64,000 bases of DNA from Paraburkholderia kirstenboschensis (GTDB lineage Bacteria > Pseudomonadota > Gammaproteobacteria > Burkholderiales > Burkholderiaceae). The notes beneath the pieces were generated by a model, which saw only the letters and a list, made by a program, of their open reading frames with translations, did no database searches and had not been told where the DNA came from. Both the position numbers and the translations under genes were made by a program. Numbering within the stretch: position 1 is the first letter of the stretch; each line of letters starts with the position of its first letter. The stretch lies in the NCBI RefSeq assembly GCF_904848585.1, contig NZ_CAJHCR010000002.1:558001-622000 (forward strand), written 5' to 3'. Shown here in pieces: positions 41,915 to 52,500 of this stretch.

Positions 41915-44077
41915 ATGCGCTTCGTAAAAACTTCCGCACCACCCGGCCGCTATCGCCGTTCCGGCATCGGCCTGCCTCTTTCGATGTTGATGTACATGGC
42001 GGCCGCGCCCGCCGCGATGGCCGCCGCTTCCTCCGACGCCGTGAACGCCCAGCCCACCGCTTCGACCGAATTGCCGGCGGTCGCCGTGCAAGCCGCATCG
42101 ATCGCTGATCCGACCGTCGGTTATCGTCCGCGCACGAGCGAAACGGCGAGCGGCATCGCGACGAAGATCAGCGACATTCCGCAGTCCGTCGCGGTGGTCA
42201 GTTCGACCGTGATGCAGGACCAGCAGGCGCGCACACTCGACGACGTACTGGGTAACGTAAGCGGGATCACGCAGACCAACACGCTCGGCGGAACGCGCGA
42301 CGCGTTCATCAAGCGCGGCTTCGGTTCGAACGACGACGGCTCGATCCTCGTGGACGGAATCCGCTCGCCGGTCCCGCACAACTATCTGGCGACGATCGAC
42401 CGCGTCGAAGTTCTCAAAGGCCCCGCCTCGCTGCTCTATGGCATTCAGGAACCGGGCGGCGTGATCAACCTGATCACGCGCAAACCGGAAGACACATTCC
42501 ACGGCTCGGTGTCGGCGAACTATACGAGCCACCACGGCAGCGGCACGGGCTTCGACCTGACCGGGCCGATCGGCCAGCCGGGACAGGTCGCGGGCGGTAC
42601 GCTCGCCTTTCGCCTGACCGGCGAGTACAACACGGCGCGCTACTGGCGCAGCTTCGGACGTCAGCGCGATTCGCTGATCGCACCGTCGCTGTCATGGCAC
42701 GACGCCAATACATCGATCGACGTGAGCTACCAGTACGTCGATTACACGACGCCCTTCGACCGGGGCACCGTGCTCGTCAACGGCCATCTCGACGATGCGT
42801 TGCGCTACACGCGCTACGAGGAACCTTGGGCGCAAAGCTCGGGCGAGCAGGAAACGCTACGGGCGAAGATCGAACATCGCTTCTCCGACGAATGGCGCGT
42901 GCGCGCGACTTACGGATGGAGCCGCGACCGCTACGACCAGTACATTACGCGCGCGACGGCGTTCAACAGCAGGACCGGCATCATGAGCCGCTCGTCGGAT
43001 GCGAACCTGCAGCGCAACGACTCGGACGAGATCGCCGCCGTGGGCGTGATCGGCAATCTGAATCTCGCGGGCATGCGTCACGAGCTGTACGTGGGCGGCG
43101 AGTACGAACGCCAACGCAGCTTTCGCGGCGACACGATTCGCGGCAAGGCAGTGTCCGGCTTCGATCTGTACGAACCCGTCTATGGAACGCTGTCTCCGGG
43201 CGGCACGCCGAGCGCGACGCAAAGCGACAGCTTGTCGAAGGTCCACACCTACTCGGTCGTCACGCAGGACACCGTTCATCTGACCGACAGGCTGATCGCT
43301 GTGGGCGGCGTGCGCTGGGAGAACTGGCAGCAACTGTCGGGCATGGGCCGTCCGTTCGTGATCGCCGATGACTCGCATGGACAGGTATGGCTTCCGCAAT
43401 TCGGCCTTGTGTACCGGCTGACGCCGGCGCTTTCCGCGTATGCCAACTTCAGCAAGTCGTTCGTGCCGAACGTCGCCACGCAAGTGAACGAGCCGCTCGC
43501 GCCGGAGCATGGGCGCGTCTTCGAGACGGGCCTGAAATTCGACGCGAACGGTATCACCGGCACGCTTGCGGTTTATCAGATCGACAAGCAGAACGTCGCG
43601 GTAACCGTCGGCGATACGACCGAGACAGTGGGCAGCGCCAGGTCGCGCGGGATCGAACTCGACGTTGCCGGACGGCTCACGCAGCACGTGAGCGTGATCG
43701 GCAGCTATGCGTATACGAACGCGACGGACCGCGACGACGGCACGCGTCTCGCCAATGCGGCACGTCATACGGGCAGTCTCTTCGCCGTCTACGACACGAT
43801 GCTGCCGTACCTGCCGGGGCAATGGCGCTTTGGCGGCGGCGCACGGCTCGTGAGCAAGCGGCCGGGCGATACGGCGAACAGCTTCACGCTGCCGGGCTAT
43901 GTGGTTGCGGACCTGTTTGCCGCGTACGACACGAAGATCGGCAAGATTCCCACGCATGTGCAACTGAACGTGAAGAACGTGTTCGACAAGACGTACTATC
44001 CGTCGAGCAACAGCAATCTGATCATCGCGGTCGGCGAGTCGCGGCTCGTGATGCTGAATACGACGTTTTCGTTCTAA
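41915..44077 (+). CDS. TonB-dependent siderophore receptor
   Basis: 720 residues. An N-terminal export signal (LPLSMLMYMAAAPAAMAAA) is followed by a plug domain (SDIPQSVAVVSSTVMQDQQARTLDDVLG in pieces, VEVLKGPASLLYGIQEPGGVINLITRKP) and a 22-strand barrel closing with VMLNTTFSF. This is the FhuA/FoxA/FpvA class of ferric-siderophore receptors, without the signalling domain seen in FpvA. It is preceded by a Fur box and followed by hairpins. It lies opposite a second receptor plus FhuBD-type importer, so the locus can import at least one ferric hydroxamate-like or graminine-type complex. Confidence 0.92.
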   Translation: MRFVKTSAPPGRYRRSGIGLPLSMLMYMAAAPAAMAAASSDAVNAQPTASTELPAVAVQAASIADPTVGYRPRTSETASGIATKISDIPQSVAVVSSTVMQDQQARTLDDVLGNVSGITQTNTLGGTRDAFIKRGFGSNDDGSILVDGIRSPVPHNYLATIDRVEVLKGPASLLYGIQEPGGVINLITRKPEDTFHGSVSANYTSHHGSGTGFDLTGPIGQPGQVAGGTLAFRLTGEYNTARYWRSFGRQRDSLIAPSLSWHDANTSIDVSYQYVDYTTPFDRGTVLVNGHLDDALRYTRYEEPWAQSSGEQETLRAKIEHRFSDEWRVRATYGWSRDRYDQYITRATAFNSRTGIMSRSSDANLQRNDSDEIAAVGVIGNLNLAGMRHELYVGGEYERQRSFRGDTIRGKAVSGFDLYEPVYGTLSPGGTPSATQSDSLSKVHTYSVVTQDTVHLTDRLIAVGGVRWENWQQLSGMGRPFVIADDSHGQVWLPQFGLVYRLTPALSAYANFSKSFVPNVATQVNEPLAPEHGRVFETGLKFDANGITGTLAVYQIDKQNVAVTVGDTTETVGSARSRGIELDVAGRLTQHVSVIGSYAYTNATDRDDGTRLANAARHTGSLFAVYDTMLPYLPGQWRFGGGARLVSKRPGDTANSFTLPGYVVADLFAAYDTKIGKIPTHVQLNVKNVFDKTYYPSSNSNLIIAVGESRLVMLNTTFSF

Positions 44078-44102
44078 GGCGGCATTCGTCGCGATTCACG
44101 AG

Positions 44103-44123
44103 GCCGCACGAATCGCGTGCGGC
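44103..44123 (+). terminator. Hairpin after siderophore receptor gene
   Basis: GCCGCACG (44103-44110) pairs perfectly with CGTGCGGC (44116-44123), loop of five, 26 bp after the receptor stop. No T-run follows, so it could be a weak terminator or an mRNA 3' stabiliser. Confidence 0.5.
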
Positions 44124-44134
44124 TGGCGTGCAAA

Positions 44135-44163
44135 AAGTCAGGGAGCCAGCGGCTGCCTGACTT
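44135..44163 (-). terminator. Terminator after fhuB-type gene
   Basis: AAGTCAGG (44135-44142) pairs with CCTGACTT (44156-44163); an inner AGCC/GGCT extends the stem around an AGC loop. On the minus strand the stem runs straight into further T residues (TTTTT), a good intrinsic terminator for the importer operon ending at 44206. Confidence 0.8.
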
Positions 44164-44205
44164 CTTCCCGGTTTGCGTCGGGATCGACCCGACCGAACCG
44201 CTGCA

Positions 44206-46197
44206 TCAACGACGCAACAGCCACATCAGATAGGGCCCGCCCAGAAGCGTCGCAATCACGCCGGCCGGCATCTGTTGCGGGAAGATCATGTTGCGCCCGA
44301 GCCAGTCCGACAGCACCATCAGCAAGCCGCCAATGAGCGCCGCGACGAGCATCTGCGAACGTGCACGCGGAAAGCCGAGCAGCCGCGCGAGATGCGGCGC
44401 CATCAAGCCGACGAACGACATGGGGCCGATCACGACCGTCGCTCCCGCCGTGAGGATCGCGGCGACCGCGAGCAGCAGCAGCCGCGCACGCTGTGCGCCG
44501 ACGCCGAGCGCGTTCGCGACGTTGGCGCCGAGCGGAAGAATTTCCAGCCAACGCGCGCCGAGATACGCGACGAGCACGGCGGCGACCGTGCACACACCGA
44601 CGGCGACAGCGGTCGCGGGCACGATCAGATAGGTCGAACCGTACTGCAGCGGACGCAGCAGGTTCGCATAAGCGCCGCCGCTCGCCGTCGCGAGCATGAC
44701 GACTGCTTGCGAGAACGCACTGATCGCGATGCCTGCGAGCAACACGTGCTCCGGCGCGAAACCGCTGCGGCGTCCGAGCGCGACGATCGTCAGCAGGCAG
44801 ATCAGTGCACCCGCCGCCGACCCCGCGAGCAGCACGGGCGTCGACGGCGCCGTCGCGACGACCGCTGCTACCAGCATGCCGAGCATCGCACCGCCGCTCA
44901 CGCCGAGCAAATCGGGGCTGGCCATCGGATTGCCGGTAACTCGTTGCAGGATCGTGCCCGCAAGCGCGACCATCACGCCGGCGCCGAGCGATGCAGTCAG
45001 CCGCGGCACTCGCCAGAACCATACGTCGCTCCAATGTTGCGCGTCTGTCCATTGCCAGCCGTGCAGCGTCACCGAAAAACACAGCGATACGACGACCGCG
45101 GCGGCGAGCAGCCCGCCGAGCAGAAGCGCGGGCACACGCAACGCGCGGCGCGGCGTTGCGCTTTCCGCCGTCGACGGACGCGGCGCCTCGATGTGCACAC
45201 GGCGCAGCATCCACAACAGCAGCGGGCCGCCGCAGAGGGCTACCGCGGCACCCGTCGGCAGCAACTCCCCCAACACGCTCGGTAAGCTCTGCACGGCCTG
45301 GTCGGCGATTGCGAGCAACAGCGCGCCGACGAGCGGCGCCCACAGCAACTGGTCGCGCAGCCGGCGCGCGCCCATCAGGCGTGCGAGCACCGGACCGCCG
45401 AGCCCGATGAAGCCGATCACGCCGACCGCGCTCGCGACGAACGCACTTAGGATCACCGCGATGGCGAGCGCGACGGGCCGCGCCCATGCGAGCGACATAC
45501 CGAGCTGGCTCGCGCTGCCGTCGTCGAGAGAAAACAGCGTGAGCGGCCGCACCAGCAGCGCCGCAGCCGCACCGCAGGCAAGCACGCGCGGCAGCAGCCA
45601 GACGACGCTATCCCAGCCGTTTTGCACGAGCGAGCCGCCGCCCCAGATGAATACGGACGTGAGCGAACGCTCGAACACAATAGTTAGGAGGACGGATAGT
45701 GCGCCGCAATACAGGTTCACGACCATCCCGGCCAGCACGATCGACACGGCGGCGAAGCCTTTGCGCCACGTCATCGCCATGGTCGCAAGCATCGCGAGTG
45801 CGGCGCCCGTCAGCGCAACCGTGAAGCGCATGTCGGCGGCCAGCGCGGGCGCGACGACCGCGGCTATCGTCAGTGCGAGATAGGCTCCCGCCGACACGCC
45901 GAGCGTGAGCGGTTCCGCAAGCGGATTGCGCAATACCTGCTGGAACACGACGCCGGCGAGCGACAACGCCGCACCCGCTATCAGCGCAATGGCGACGCGC
46001 GGCAGCCAGCCATAGCGGACGACCAGTTGCGGCAGCGTTGCGTCGGTGCCCGACAGTACGACGCCTGGCCATTGTGCGAGCGGAAGCCGCGCAGACAGTG
46101 TGTGATAAACGAGCCACGCGGCCAGCATCAGCAGCAGCGCGGGCAGCCACCAGGCGCGAGGAGCAGCAAAGGCGACGGTCGCCATCGGGCGGTTCAT
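44206..46197 (-). CDS. fhuB: FhuB-type fused siderophore ABC permease
   Basis: 663 residues with two tandem FecCD-type permease halves, each ~10 helices. The repeated motifs are RVAIALIAGAALSLAGVVFQQVLRNPLAEPLTLG (first half) and LTASLGAGVMVALAGTILQRVTGNPMASPDLLG (second), read in pieces. Two GPL/GLMAPHLARLLG-type segments face the ATPase. E. coli FhuB is also a ~660-residue fused permease for ferric hydroxamates. AAGGAG precedes the ATG at 46197, which overlaps the fhuD-type stop (ATGA). No ATPase gene follows. Confidence 0.94.
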   Translation of the reverse strand: MNRPMATVAFAAPRAWWLPALLLMLAAWLVYHTLSARLPLAQWPGVVLSGTDATLPQLVVRYGWLPRVAIALIAGAALSLAGVVFQQVLRNPLAEPLTLGVSAGAYLALTIAAVVAPALAADMRFTVALTGAALAMLATMAMTWRKGFAAVSIVLAGMVVNLYCGALSVLLTIVFERSLTSVFIWGGGSLVQNGWDSVVWLLPRVLACGAAAALLVRPLTLFSLDDGSASQLGMSLAWARPVALAIAVILSAFVASAVGVIGFIGLGGPVLARLMGARRLRDQLLWAPLVGALLLAIADQAVQSLPSVLGELLPTGAAVALCGGPLLLWMLRRVHIEAPRPSTAESATPRRALRVPALLLGGLLAAAVVVSLCFSVTLHGWQWTDAQHWSDVWFWRVPRLTASLGAGVMVALAGTILQRVTGNPMASPDLLGVSGGAMLGMLVAAVVATAPSTPVLLAGSAAGALICLLTIVALGRRSGFAPEHVLLAGIAISAFSQAVVMLATASGGAYANLLRPLQYGSTYLIVPATAVAVGVCTVAAVLVAYLGARWLEILPLGANVANALGVGAQRARLLLLAVAAILTAGATVVIGPMSFVGLMAPHLARLLGFPRARSQMLVAALIGGLLMVLSDWLGRNMIFPQQMPAGVIATLLGGPYLMWLLRR

Positions 46198-47117
46198 ATG
46201 GTGACTCCTTGCAGCGCGTTCGCGAGGCTATCGGCAAAACGCATCGACGCAACGACGCCGCCGAGCGCCGGCAACGGTCCGATGTGCTGCACGCGGTTCT
46301 GCCTCACGAACAGCAGCGCGCGCCATAGCGGGCTTCGCGCAAGTTGCGCGGCGACGCCGGGCGGCACGCCGATCGTGACGACTTGCGCATCGGTGTGTTG
46401 CGCGAGCGCGCCGAGGTCCGCTTCGGTCATACCTTGCGGATCGGCCATGCCCTGCCACGCATTGTCGATTCCGAGCGCGCCGAGCACACCGCCGAACAGG
46501 CTGTTCTTGCCGAACACGGCGATATGCCGGTCATCGATTGGACGTAGTAAATAGAGCGGGCGTCCGGTCGCGCGAAAGGCCGCGAGACGCGCGGACGCGT
46601 CCGCAAGCGCGGCGTCGGCGCGCGCGAACAACGCATCGGCCGCGGCATCGCGTCCTAGCGCGGCGGCTAGCTTGCGGGTCGCGGCATGAACCGCCGGATA
46701 GACGTCGATGCCGGGGCCGAACAGTTGCACCGTCAGCGTCGGCGCGATCCGTTCGAGCAATGCACGCAGCGGCGCATGCCATGGCGTGATGACGATAAGC
46801 TCGGGTTTCAGCGTCTCGAGCACCTCGAAGTTGGGCTGATACAGCAAGCCCGTGTCGACGACCGAAGACGGCAACGGCGGAACGCCGTCGAGCTTCGCAT
46901 ACCACGAGGGACGCGAAACGCCGGCGGGCACCACGCCGAGCGACAGCACGACTTCCGTCAAGGGCCAGTCGAGCACGACGGCGCCTGCGGCCGCACGCGC
47001 ATCCGAACTCGCGACCGCCCCACTTGCAAACGTAGCGCCCGATGCCGCGAGCGTCGCCGCGCCCAAACCCGCGAGCGCGAGGCGCCGCTTGCTGCTAAAG
47101 CGCAGACCTGCCGTCAT
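46194..47117 (-). CDS. fhuD: FhuD-type siderophore-binding protein
   Basis: 307 residues. It starts with a twin-arginine-like lead (SSKRRLALAGLGAATLAASG, Lys-Arg-Arg before the hydrophobic core). The rest is the FhuD class III binding fold with VLDWPLTEVVLSLGVVPAGV near the N-terminus and LRPIDDRHIAVFGKNSLFGGVL mid-way, both close to FhuD. It delivers the ferric siderophore to FhuB in the periplasm. It lies 46 bp after a receptor gene and overlaps fhuB, forming a receptor-fhuD-fhuB operon. Confidence 0.88.
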   Translation of the reverse strand: MTAGLRFSSKRRLALAGLGAATLAASGATFASGAVASSDARAAAGAVVLDWPLTEVVLSLGVVPAGVSRPSWYAKLDGVPPLPSSVVDTGLLYQPNFEVLETLKPELIVITPWHAPLRALLERIAPTLTVQLFGPGIDVYPAVHAATRKLAAALGRDAAADALFARADAALADASARLAAFRATGRPLYLLRPIDDRHIAVFGKNSLFGGVLGALGIDNAWQGMADPQGMTEADLGALAQHTDAQVVTIGVPPGVAAQLARSPLWRALLFVRQNRVQHIGPLPALGGVVASMRFADSLANALQGVTI

Positions 47118-47163
47118 GACAACGCATGCCGCAAGCCATCCGTGCAGCCCTTCGTCATGGCGA

Positions 47164-49356
47164 TCACCATTGGTAGCGTGCCGTTCCGAGCACCGTACGA
47201 CTCGCGCCCCAGTAGCAAACAGACGCTGTCGTGCAGTACGAGATGTACTCGCGGTCGAACACGTTGTTCAGGTTGAGCGACAGTCGCCAGTTCTGGATGT
47301 CGTAATGCGCGCCCAGGTCGACGAGCACGCGCCCCGGCACCGTGAACGTGTTGGCTGCATCGCCCGCCGAACTGCTCATATAGCGCACGCCCGAGCCGAG
47401 GCCGAAGTTGCGCAACGGTCCGCGGTGGAACGTGTAATCCGCCCACAGCGAAGCCGTGTTGCGCGGCGCGATCGTTGGGCGCTTGTTCAGGCTGCTAGGC
47501 GTCGTGGTATTCGCCACTTCCTGGTTCAGGTACGTGTACGACGCGATCACCTTCACGTCCGCGGTGACGTTCGCGTGCGCTTCCAGTTCGACGCCGCGCG
47601 AGCGGATCTGGCCGGTCTGTAACGCGCTGCCCAGATGGTTCGGATCGCTTACCGACACGTTGTCCTGCGTGAGGGTGAACGCGGCGAGCGAGAAGAATCC
47701 ATCGAACCACTTCGGCTGATAACGCACGCCGGCTTCTACCTGCCGGCCTTTGGTCGGCGCGAACGGCGCGCCCGAATACGTAGCGCCGAGCACCGGCTGG
47801 AAAGAACGCGAATAGCTGATATACGGCGCAATGCCATTTTCGAACTCGTACGCGAGACCCGCGCGCCAGGTGAACGCGTGATCGTTCGAGTGGTAGGTCG
47901 TGCCGGTTCCCGTGGTAAGCAACGTGGTCTGCTGGTTGCCTCCTGTCCAGTCCTCACGAACGCCGAACGTCAGCACCCAGTTGCGCCAGCGCGCCTCGTC
48001 CTGCGCATAGACGCCGACCGTGCTCAACGAATAGTCGAGGCGCGTGTTGGCCTGCTGCGTCGGTAGCGAGGAGAAGTTCGGGTTGTACAGATCGACCGTG
48101 CCGAGGACGGAGTTGCCCTCGGTGTCGCCGAGCATCGAGCGCTGATAGTCGAGACCGAAAAGCAACGTGTGCTGGACGGCGCCCGTCGTCACCTTGGCCT
48201 GCGCGTGTGTGTCGACCTCGAACTGCGTGTAGTGCTCGTTATCGACGTTGCCCCACATCGACACCGTGCGCTGATTGCTCCCGAGCGCGCTCGTTACCGA
48301 CGTCTGGTAATAATGCTGGTCGATGTGCAGATAGCGCAGGTTCTGCGACACGCTCACCTTGTCGTTGATCGCATGATCGAACTGATAACCGAACCAGTAC
48401 TGCGTGCGGTGCATGCCGTCGCGATCCGGGTCGCCGAAGTATTTGTCCGGTCCGAGTTGCCCATTCGGATTACTGAACAGTGTCGCGCCTGCCGGAACCG
48501 GATTGAAGAGGCCGCCGTTCGGGTCGCGCTGAAAACTGCCCTGCAGCGTAAAGGTGGTGTCGCGGTTCGGGCGGATCGTGACCGACGGCGCGATCGCAAG
48601 CCGCTGGTCCTTGATCGCGCTCACTTGCGTCTCGGCGGTACGGGCCACGCCCGTCAGGCGGTACAGCACGGTGCCGTTCTTGTCGACGGGACCGCTCAGA
48701 TCGAAACCCAACTCATAGTTGTTGTGGTTGCCGATCTGCATCATCAGTTCGTGATACGGCTGCTCCATCGGCAGCTTGCTCACGTAGTTGACGAGGCCGC
48801 CCGGGCTGCCCTGCCCATAGAGCACCGAGGCCGGACCATGCAGCACTTCGATGCGCTCCATGAAATAGGTGTCGATGCGCGGCGTCGCGAAGCGCGGCGA
48901 CTGGTATAGATGCAGGCCGTCCAGATACGAGTCGAGTGCGAAACCTCGGCCGTAGAGCTGGTCGAAACGAATGTCGGTGCCGTCCTGCGAATACACGCCC
49001 GGTGTATAGCGCAGCGCCTGGTCGACGGTCTGCGCGCCCTGATCGTCCATCTGCTGACGCGTGACGACCGACACGCTCTGTGGATTCGTGAGCAACGCGG
49101 AATCCGTCTTGGTTCCGGTCGTAGAACGTTTGGCTACGTAGCCGACGCCTGGCCCCGCCGGGTCTTCAGCTGAACTGCGTACCTGGACCGCGGGCAATTC
49201 CTTCGAGGCTTCCGTGCCCGAGGCCGCAGTTGGTGACCCTTGCGCGTGCGCCCCAAAGCCGGCACCACTGAGTATCAACGCGACGTAAATCGGGCGCAGG
49301 TGCGGCAAGCCGCGCTCCCGTAGAGAACTGCTTTTCCCTGCCTGCTCTACCTTCAT
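47164..49356 (-). CDS. TonB-dependent ferric-siderophore receptor
   Basis: 730 residues with AAGAAGA before the ATG. Signal peptide (YVALILSGAGFGAHAQ), a plug domain (TNPQSVSVVTRQQMDDQGAQTVDQALRYTPGV and ERIEVLHGPASVLYGQGSPGGLVNYVSKLP, in pieces) and a barrel ending in the aromatic VLGTARYQW. This is the FhuA/FoxA-like hydroxamate receptor group, consistent with the FhuD/FhuB genes directly downstream on the same strand. A Fur-like site lies ~90 bp upstream. It differs clearly from the receptor at 41.9-44.1 kb, so the two may recognise different siderophores. Confidence 0.93.
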   Translation of the reverse strand: MKVEQAGKSSSLRERGLPHLRPIYVALILSGAGFGAHAQGSPTAASGTEASKELPAVQVRSSAEDPAGPGVGYVAKRSTTGTKTDSALLTNPQSVSVVTRQQMDDQGAQTVDQALRYTPGVYSQDGTDIRFDQLYGRGFALDSYLDGLHLYQSPRFATPRIDTYFMERIEVLHGPASVLYGQGSPGGLVNYVSKLPMEQPYHELMMQIGNHNNYELGFDLSGPVDKNGTVLYRLTGVARTAETQVSAIKDQRLAIAPSVTIRPNRDTTFTLQGSFQRDPNGGLFNPVPAGATLFSNPNGQLGPDKYFGDPDRDGMHRTQYWFGYQFDHAINDKVSVSQNLRYLHIDQHYYQTSVTSALGSNQRTVSMWGNVDNEHYTQFEVDTHAQAKVTTGAVQHTLLFGLDYQRSMLGDTEGNSVLGTVDLYNPNFSSLPTQQANTRLDYSLSTVGVYAQDEARWRNWVLTFGVREDWTGGNQQTTLLTTGTGTTYHSNDHAFTWRAGLAYEFENGIAPYISYSRSFQPVLGATYSGAPFAPTKGRQVEAGVRYQPKWFDGFFSLAAFTLTQDNVSVSDPNHLGSALQTGQIRSRGVELEAHANVTADVKVIASYTYLNQEVANTTTPSSLNKRPTIAPRNTASLWADYTFHRGPLRNFGLGSGVRYMSSSAGDAANTFTVPGRVLVDLGAHYDIQNWRLSLNLNNVFDREYISYCTTASVCYWGASRTVLGTARYQW

Positions 49357-49443
49357 TCTTCTTGTTCCCCATTCTTGTATCCCCGAGTCAGGGGCGGCGT
49401 CGCCCGCGGCCCCTGGTGCCTGATGATTCTCTCAAGACAGGAT

Positions 49444-49471
49444 GTTAATGTAAACAATAATCGTTCGCATT
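49444..49471 (-). promoter_or_regulatory. Fur-like box upstream of receptor-fhuDB operon
   Basis: On the minus strand GATTATTGTTTACATTAAC (12/19 to the Fur consensus) lies next to AATGCGAAC, making overlapping Fur-like hexamers. About 90 bp from the receptor ATG. The match is weaker than the site at 41807. Confidence 0.6.
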
Positions 49472-49562
49472 CAAGGTTAATAAATCGTCGCGGTCATGCG
49501 ACAACACGCGCTGAACGACAGTCGTGCAGCGCGTGCGGCGGGCCACGCAGAACGCCGACTGC

Positions 49563-52500
49563 TCAGGGCTCGCGGTGCAAAGACGCGGATGGGTCGTCGT
49601 GTTGTGGAAGCGGCTGTGCGAACCACTGCGCAAGCTGAGTCGCGAGAAGCGGATGGTGGACGATGCTGGAATGAGTCGCGTCGATGTCAAACTCGTGCAG
49701 CCGGCCGCGCGTGCGGTCCGCCCATGACATCCTGCGTCGCGGATCGGCGATGCGCCGCGCGCGCCACACGTGTAGATCGCAGCCGACGCGCGGCAGCACA
49801 TGCCGGGACATCAATTCCGCGTGCATGGAGTCAGCGGCAAGCGCTTTGCCGAGCAGCGACGGCTCCGCCCCATCGAGCAGCGCCAGTTCGAGCGCCGCGC
49901 CGCGGCTCTCGTCCGCGACGGGCGCGGCGCCGTCCACGCGATGCGTCGCCGTATCGACGATACCGACGAACGACACACGCGCGCCGCGCCGCTCGAAATG
50001 ATCCGCGATGGCGATTGCGAGCCGCCCGCCGAACGACCATCCGAGCAGCGCGTAGTCGCCGTGCGGCTGCAGCGTTTCGATGCACTGTGCGTAGTGCGCG
50101 GCGAGCGCTTCGAAGGTGTCGCCTCGCCACGGGTCGCCACGCAGCGCCGGCGCTTGTATCGCGATCAAAGTCACGCGGCCATTGAGCGCTTGCGCAAGCG
50201 TGCGATATTCGCCGACCATGCCGTAGCCGGGATGCAGACAGAACAGCGTGGCGGGCGCGCCGAGCGCGTTCAACGGCACGGCCGGAGACGGCACGGCACA
50301 CGCTCGAGCGTTCGCGTCTTGCGGCAGACGCCGCGCGAACCAGCCAGCCAGCGCGTCGGCGGACGGCACCGGGAGGCTGGCCTCATAGACGGCACGCGCG
50401 GTCCAGCTTGCGGCGACGGTGTCGTGCCGAGCATGCGTCTCAAGTGACTCCGGAACCGCCCTCAGCGAAGCGGGCGACTGCGGCTGAGGCGCGGCCGCGC
50501 TCAAATGGGCCAGCAGTTCGCCGAGAGCGAACTCGAACGACGCGAAGAGTTGTTCGGCAAGCGCATCGGACACGAACTGCGGCGCGTAGCCCCAGTTCAA
50601 CGCCAGCGCGTCGCCTGCAATCCAGCCATTGATATCGAGCGCGCGATCGGGAAGCCGCGCATGCGGCGCGATGGCGTCGCCCGACGATTCGAGCGCGAAG
50701 CCGAAGCGGCTTTCGCCGTCGAACGTTTGATCGAAGCGGCCCAGGTAGTTGAAGCCGACTTCCGGGGATGGCAGCGCGCGCAGCGCCGAGCGGCTGGCTG
50801 CGTCGGCGCAACAGGCTAGCAGGCCCCAGCCGAGACCGCGCAGCGGCACTGCGGCAAGACGCTCGCGCACGCGCAGCAGCGAGTCGGCAGCGCTCGTGCC
50901 GCGCGGCAACGCGAGCGGGTATTGGGTGGTGAACCAGCCGACCGTTCGACTGAGGTCGGCGCCGTCGATCACGTCTTCGCGACCGTGGCCCTCCAGTTCA
51001 ACCAGCACTTCGTCGCGCGCAACGGTATCGCCGATGGCGCGCGCGAGCGCGGCAAGCAGCACTTCATCGACACGCATCCGGTAGGCGCGCGGCGCTTCGC
51101 GCAGCAGCGCGGCGGTCATGTCGGGCGATAGTTTTTTCAGCAGCGTCTTTTGCGGTTGAGGATGCGCAGAAAGCGGCAGGAACAGCGGGCCGGCGCGCAA
51201 CGCGGGCGCGTCGAGCGCAGTTTGCCACCACGCGAGTTCGGTGACGCGCTCAGATGATTCGGCATACTGATGGATTCCGCGCGCCCAGGCTCGCCATGAC
51301 ATCGACGGCGCCGGCAGTGTGATGGGTTCGTCGCGTTCGGCCTGTTCATAGGCGGTTTGCAGTTCTTCGAGGAGCACACGCCAGGAGACGCCGTCAACCG
51401 CCAGGTGATGGATCGCGATCAGTACGCGCGTTTCGTCCGGCGCCTCGAAGTGGCCTACGCGCCAGATTGGGCCGTGCTCGATGTTCAGGCTCGACTGGAT
51501 GCGGTCGCAGGCCGCTTTCAGCTCGGATAGCGAGGAGAGGTGGTCGTGGCGCAGTATGGCTGGTGGTGATGGCTCGCGGGCCGGTGATGGGTGTGATGGG
51601 CCGGATGCCTGCGAGGTGGGCGATGCTTGTGGTGCTTGTGGTGCTTGTGGTGCTTGTGGTGCTTGTGGTGCTTGTGGTGCTTGTGGTGCTTGTGGTGCTT
51701 GTGAAACTTGTGAGGCATATGAGGCTCGCACTGCTTCTGCTACTCCTGCTGCCTCTGTTGCTTCTGCTTCTGCTTCTGCTTCTGCTTCTGCTTCTGCCGC
51801 TTCTGCTGCTTCTGCTGCCTTCACCGCCATCTGCTTCCACCCGCCCGCCTCCTTCACGAACCGCAGCCGCAACGCGTCGTGCCGCGCCTCCAGCGCCGCT
51901 ACCGCGCGCTCCAGCGCCGCCGGCACGAGCCGACCCTTCACTTTCAGCAGCACCGCCTGGTTCCAGTGCGACTCCCCTTGCGGGTAGCGCTCGAAGAAAA
52001 GCCGCTGGATCGGCGTCAATGGCAGCGCTGCGCCGTCGTCGACCTCGTGCACCGCGCCCGGATCCAGCCGCTGTGCGCGCTGCGCGAGACCCGCCACGGT
52101 CGGATGTTCGAACACCTGTCGCGGCGTGATCCGCCAGCCCGCCTCGCGTGCCCGCGCGATGATCTGCAGGCTCTGGATCGAGTCGCCGCCGGCTTCGAAG
52201 AAGTTGTCCGTCACGCCAAGATCATCGCGCCCGAGCACTGCCGCCCAGATCGATAGCAGCGCCGATTCGACCTCGTTCGACGGCGCCACCCGCTCGATAG
52301 AGCCCGCCTGCGGCGCGGGCAGCGACGCGCGATCGAGCTTGCCGTTGGGCATCCACGGCAGCCGCACGAGCACCGTCACCGACGACGGCACCATGTAGCC
52401 GGGCAGCTTCTGCTCCAGTTCGCGCTGCAAACGCTGGAGGTCGAGAGGTTGCAGGGCTGCCTGGCCGACGTCGTGTATGTCACGCGGCATATTGCCTCGC

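Noticed and set aside
51467..51987. Plus-strand Cys-Gly-Ala repeat protein resembling a metallothionein-like gene
   Set aside because: It is the antisense translation of the Ala-Pro-Gln array in the NRPS epimerase domain.
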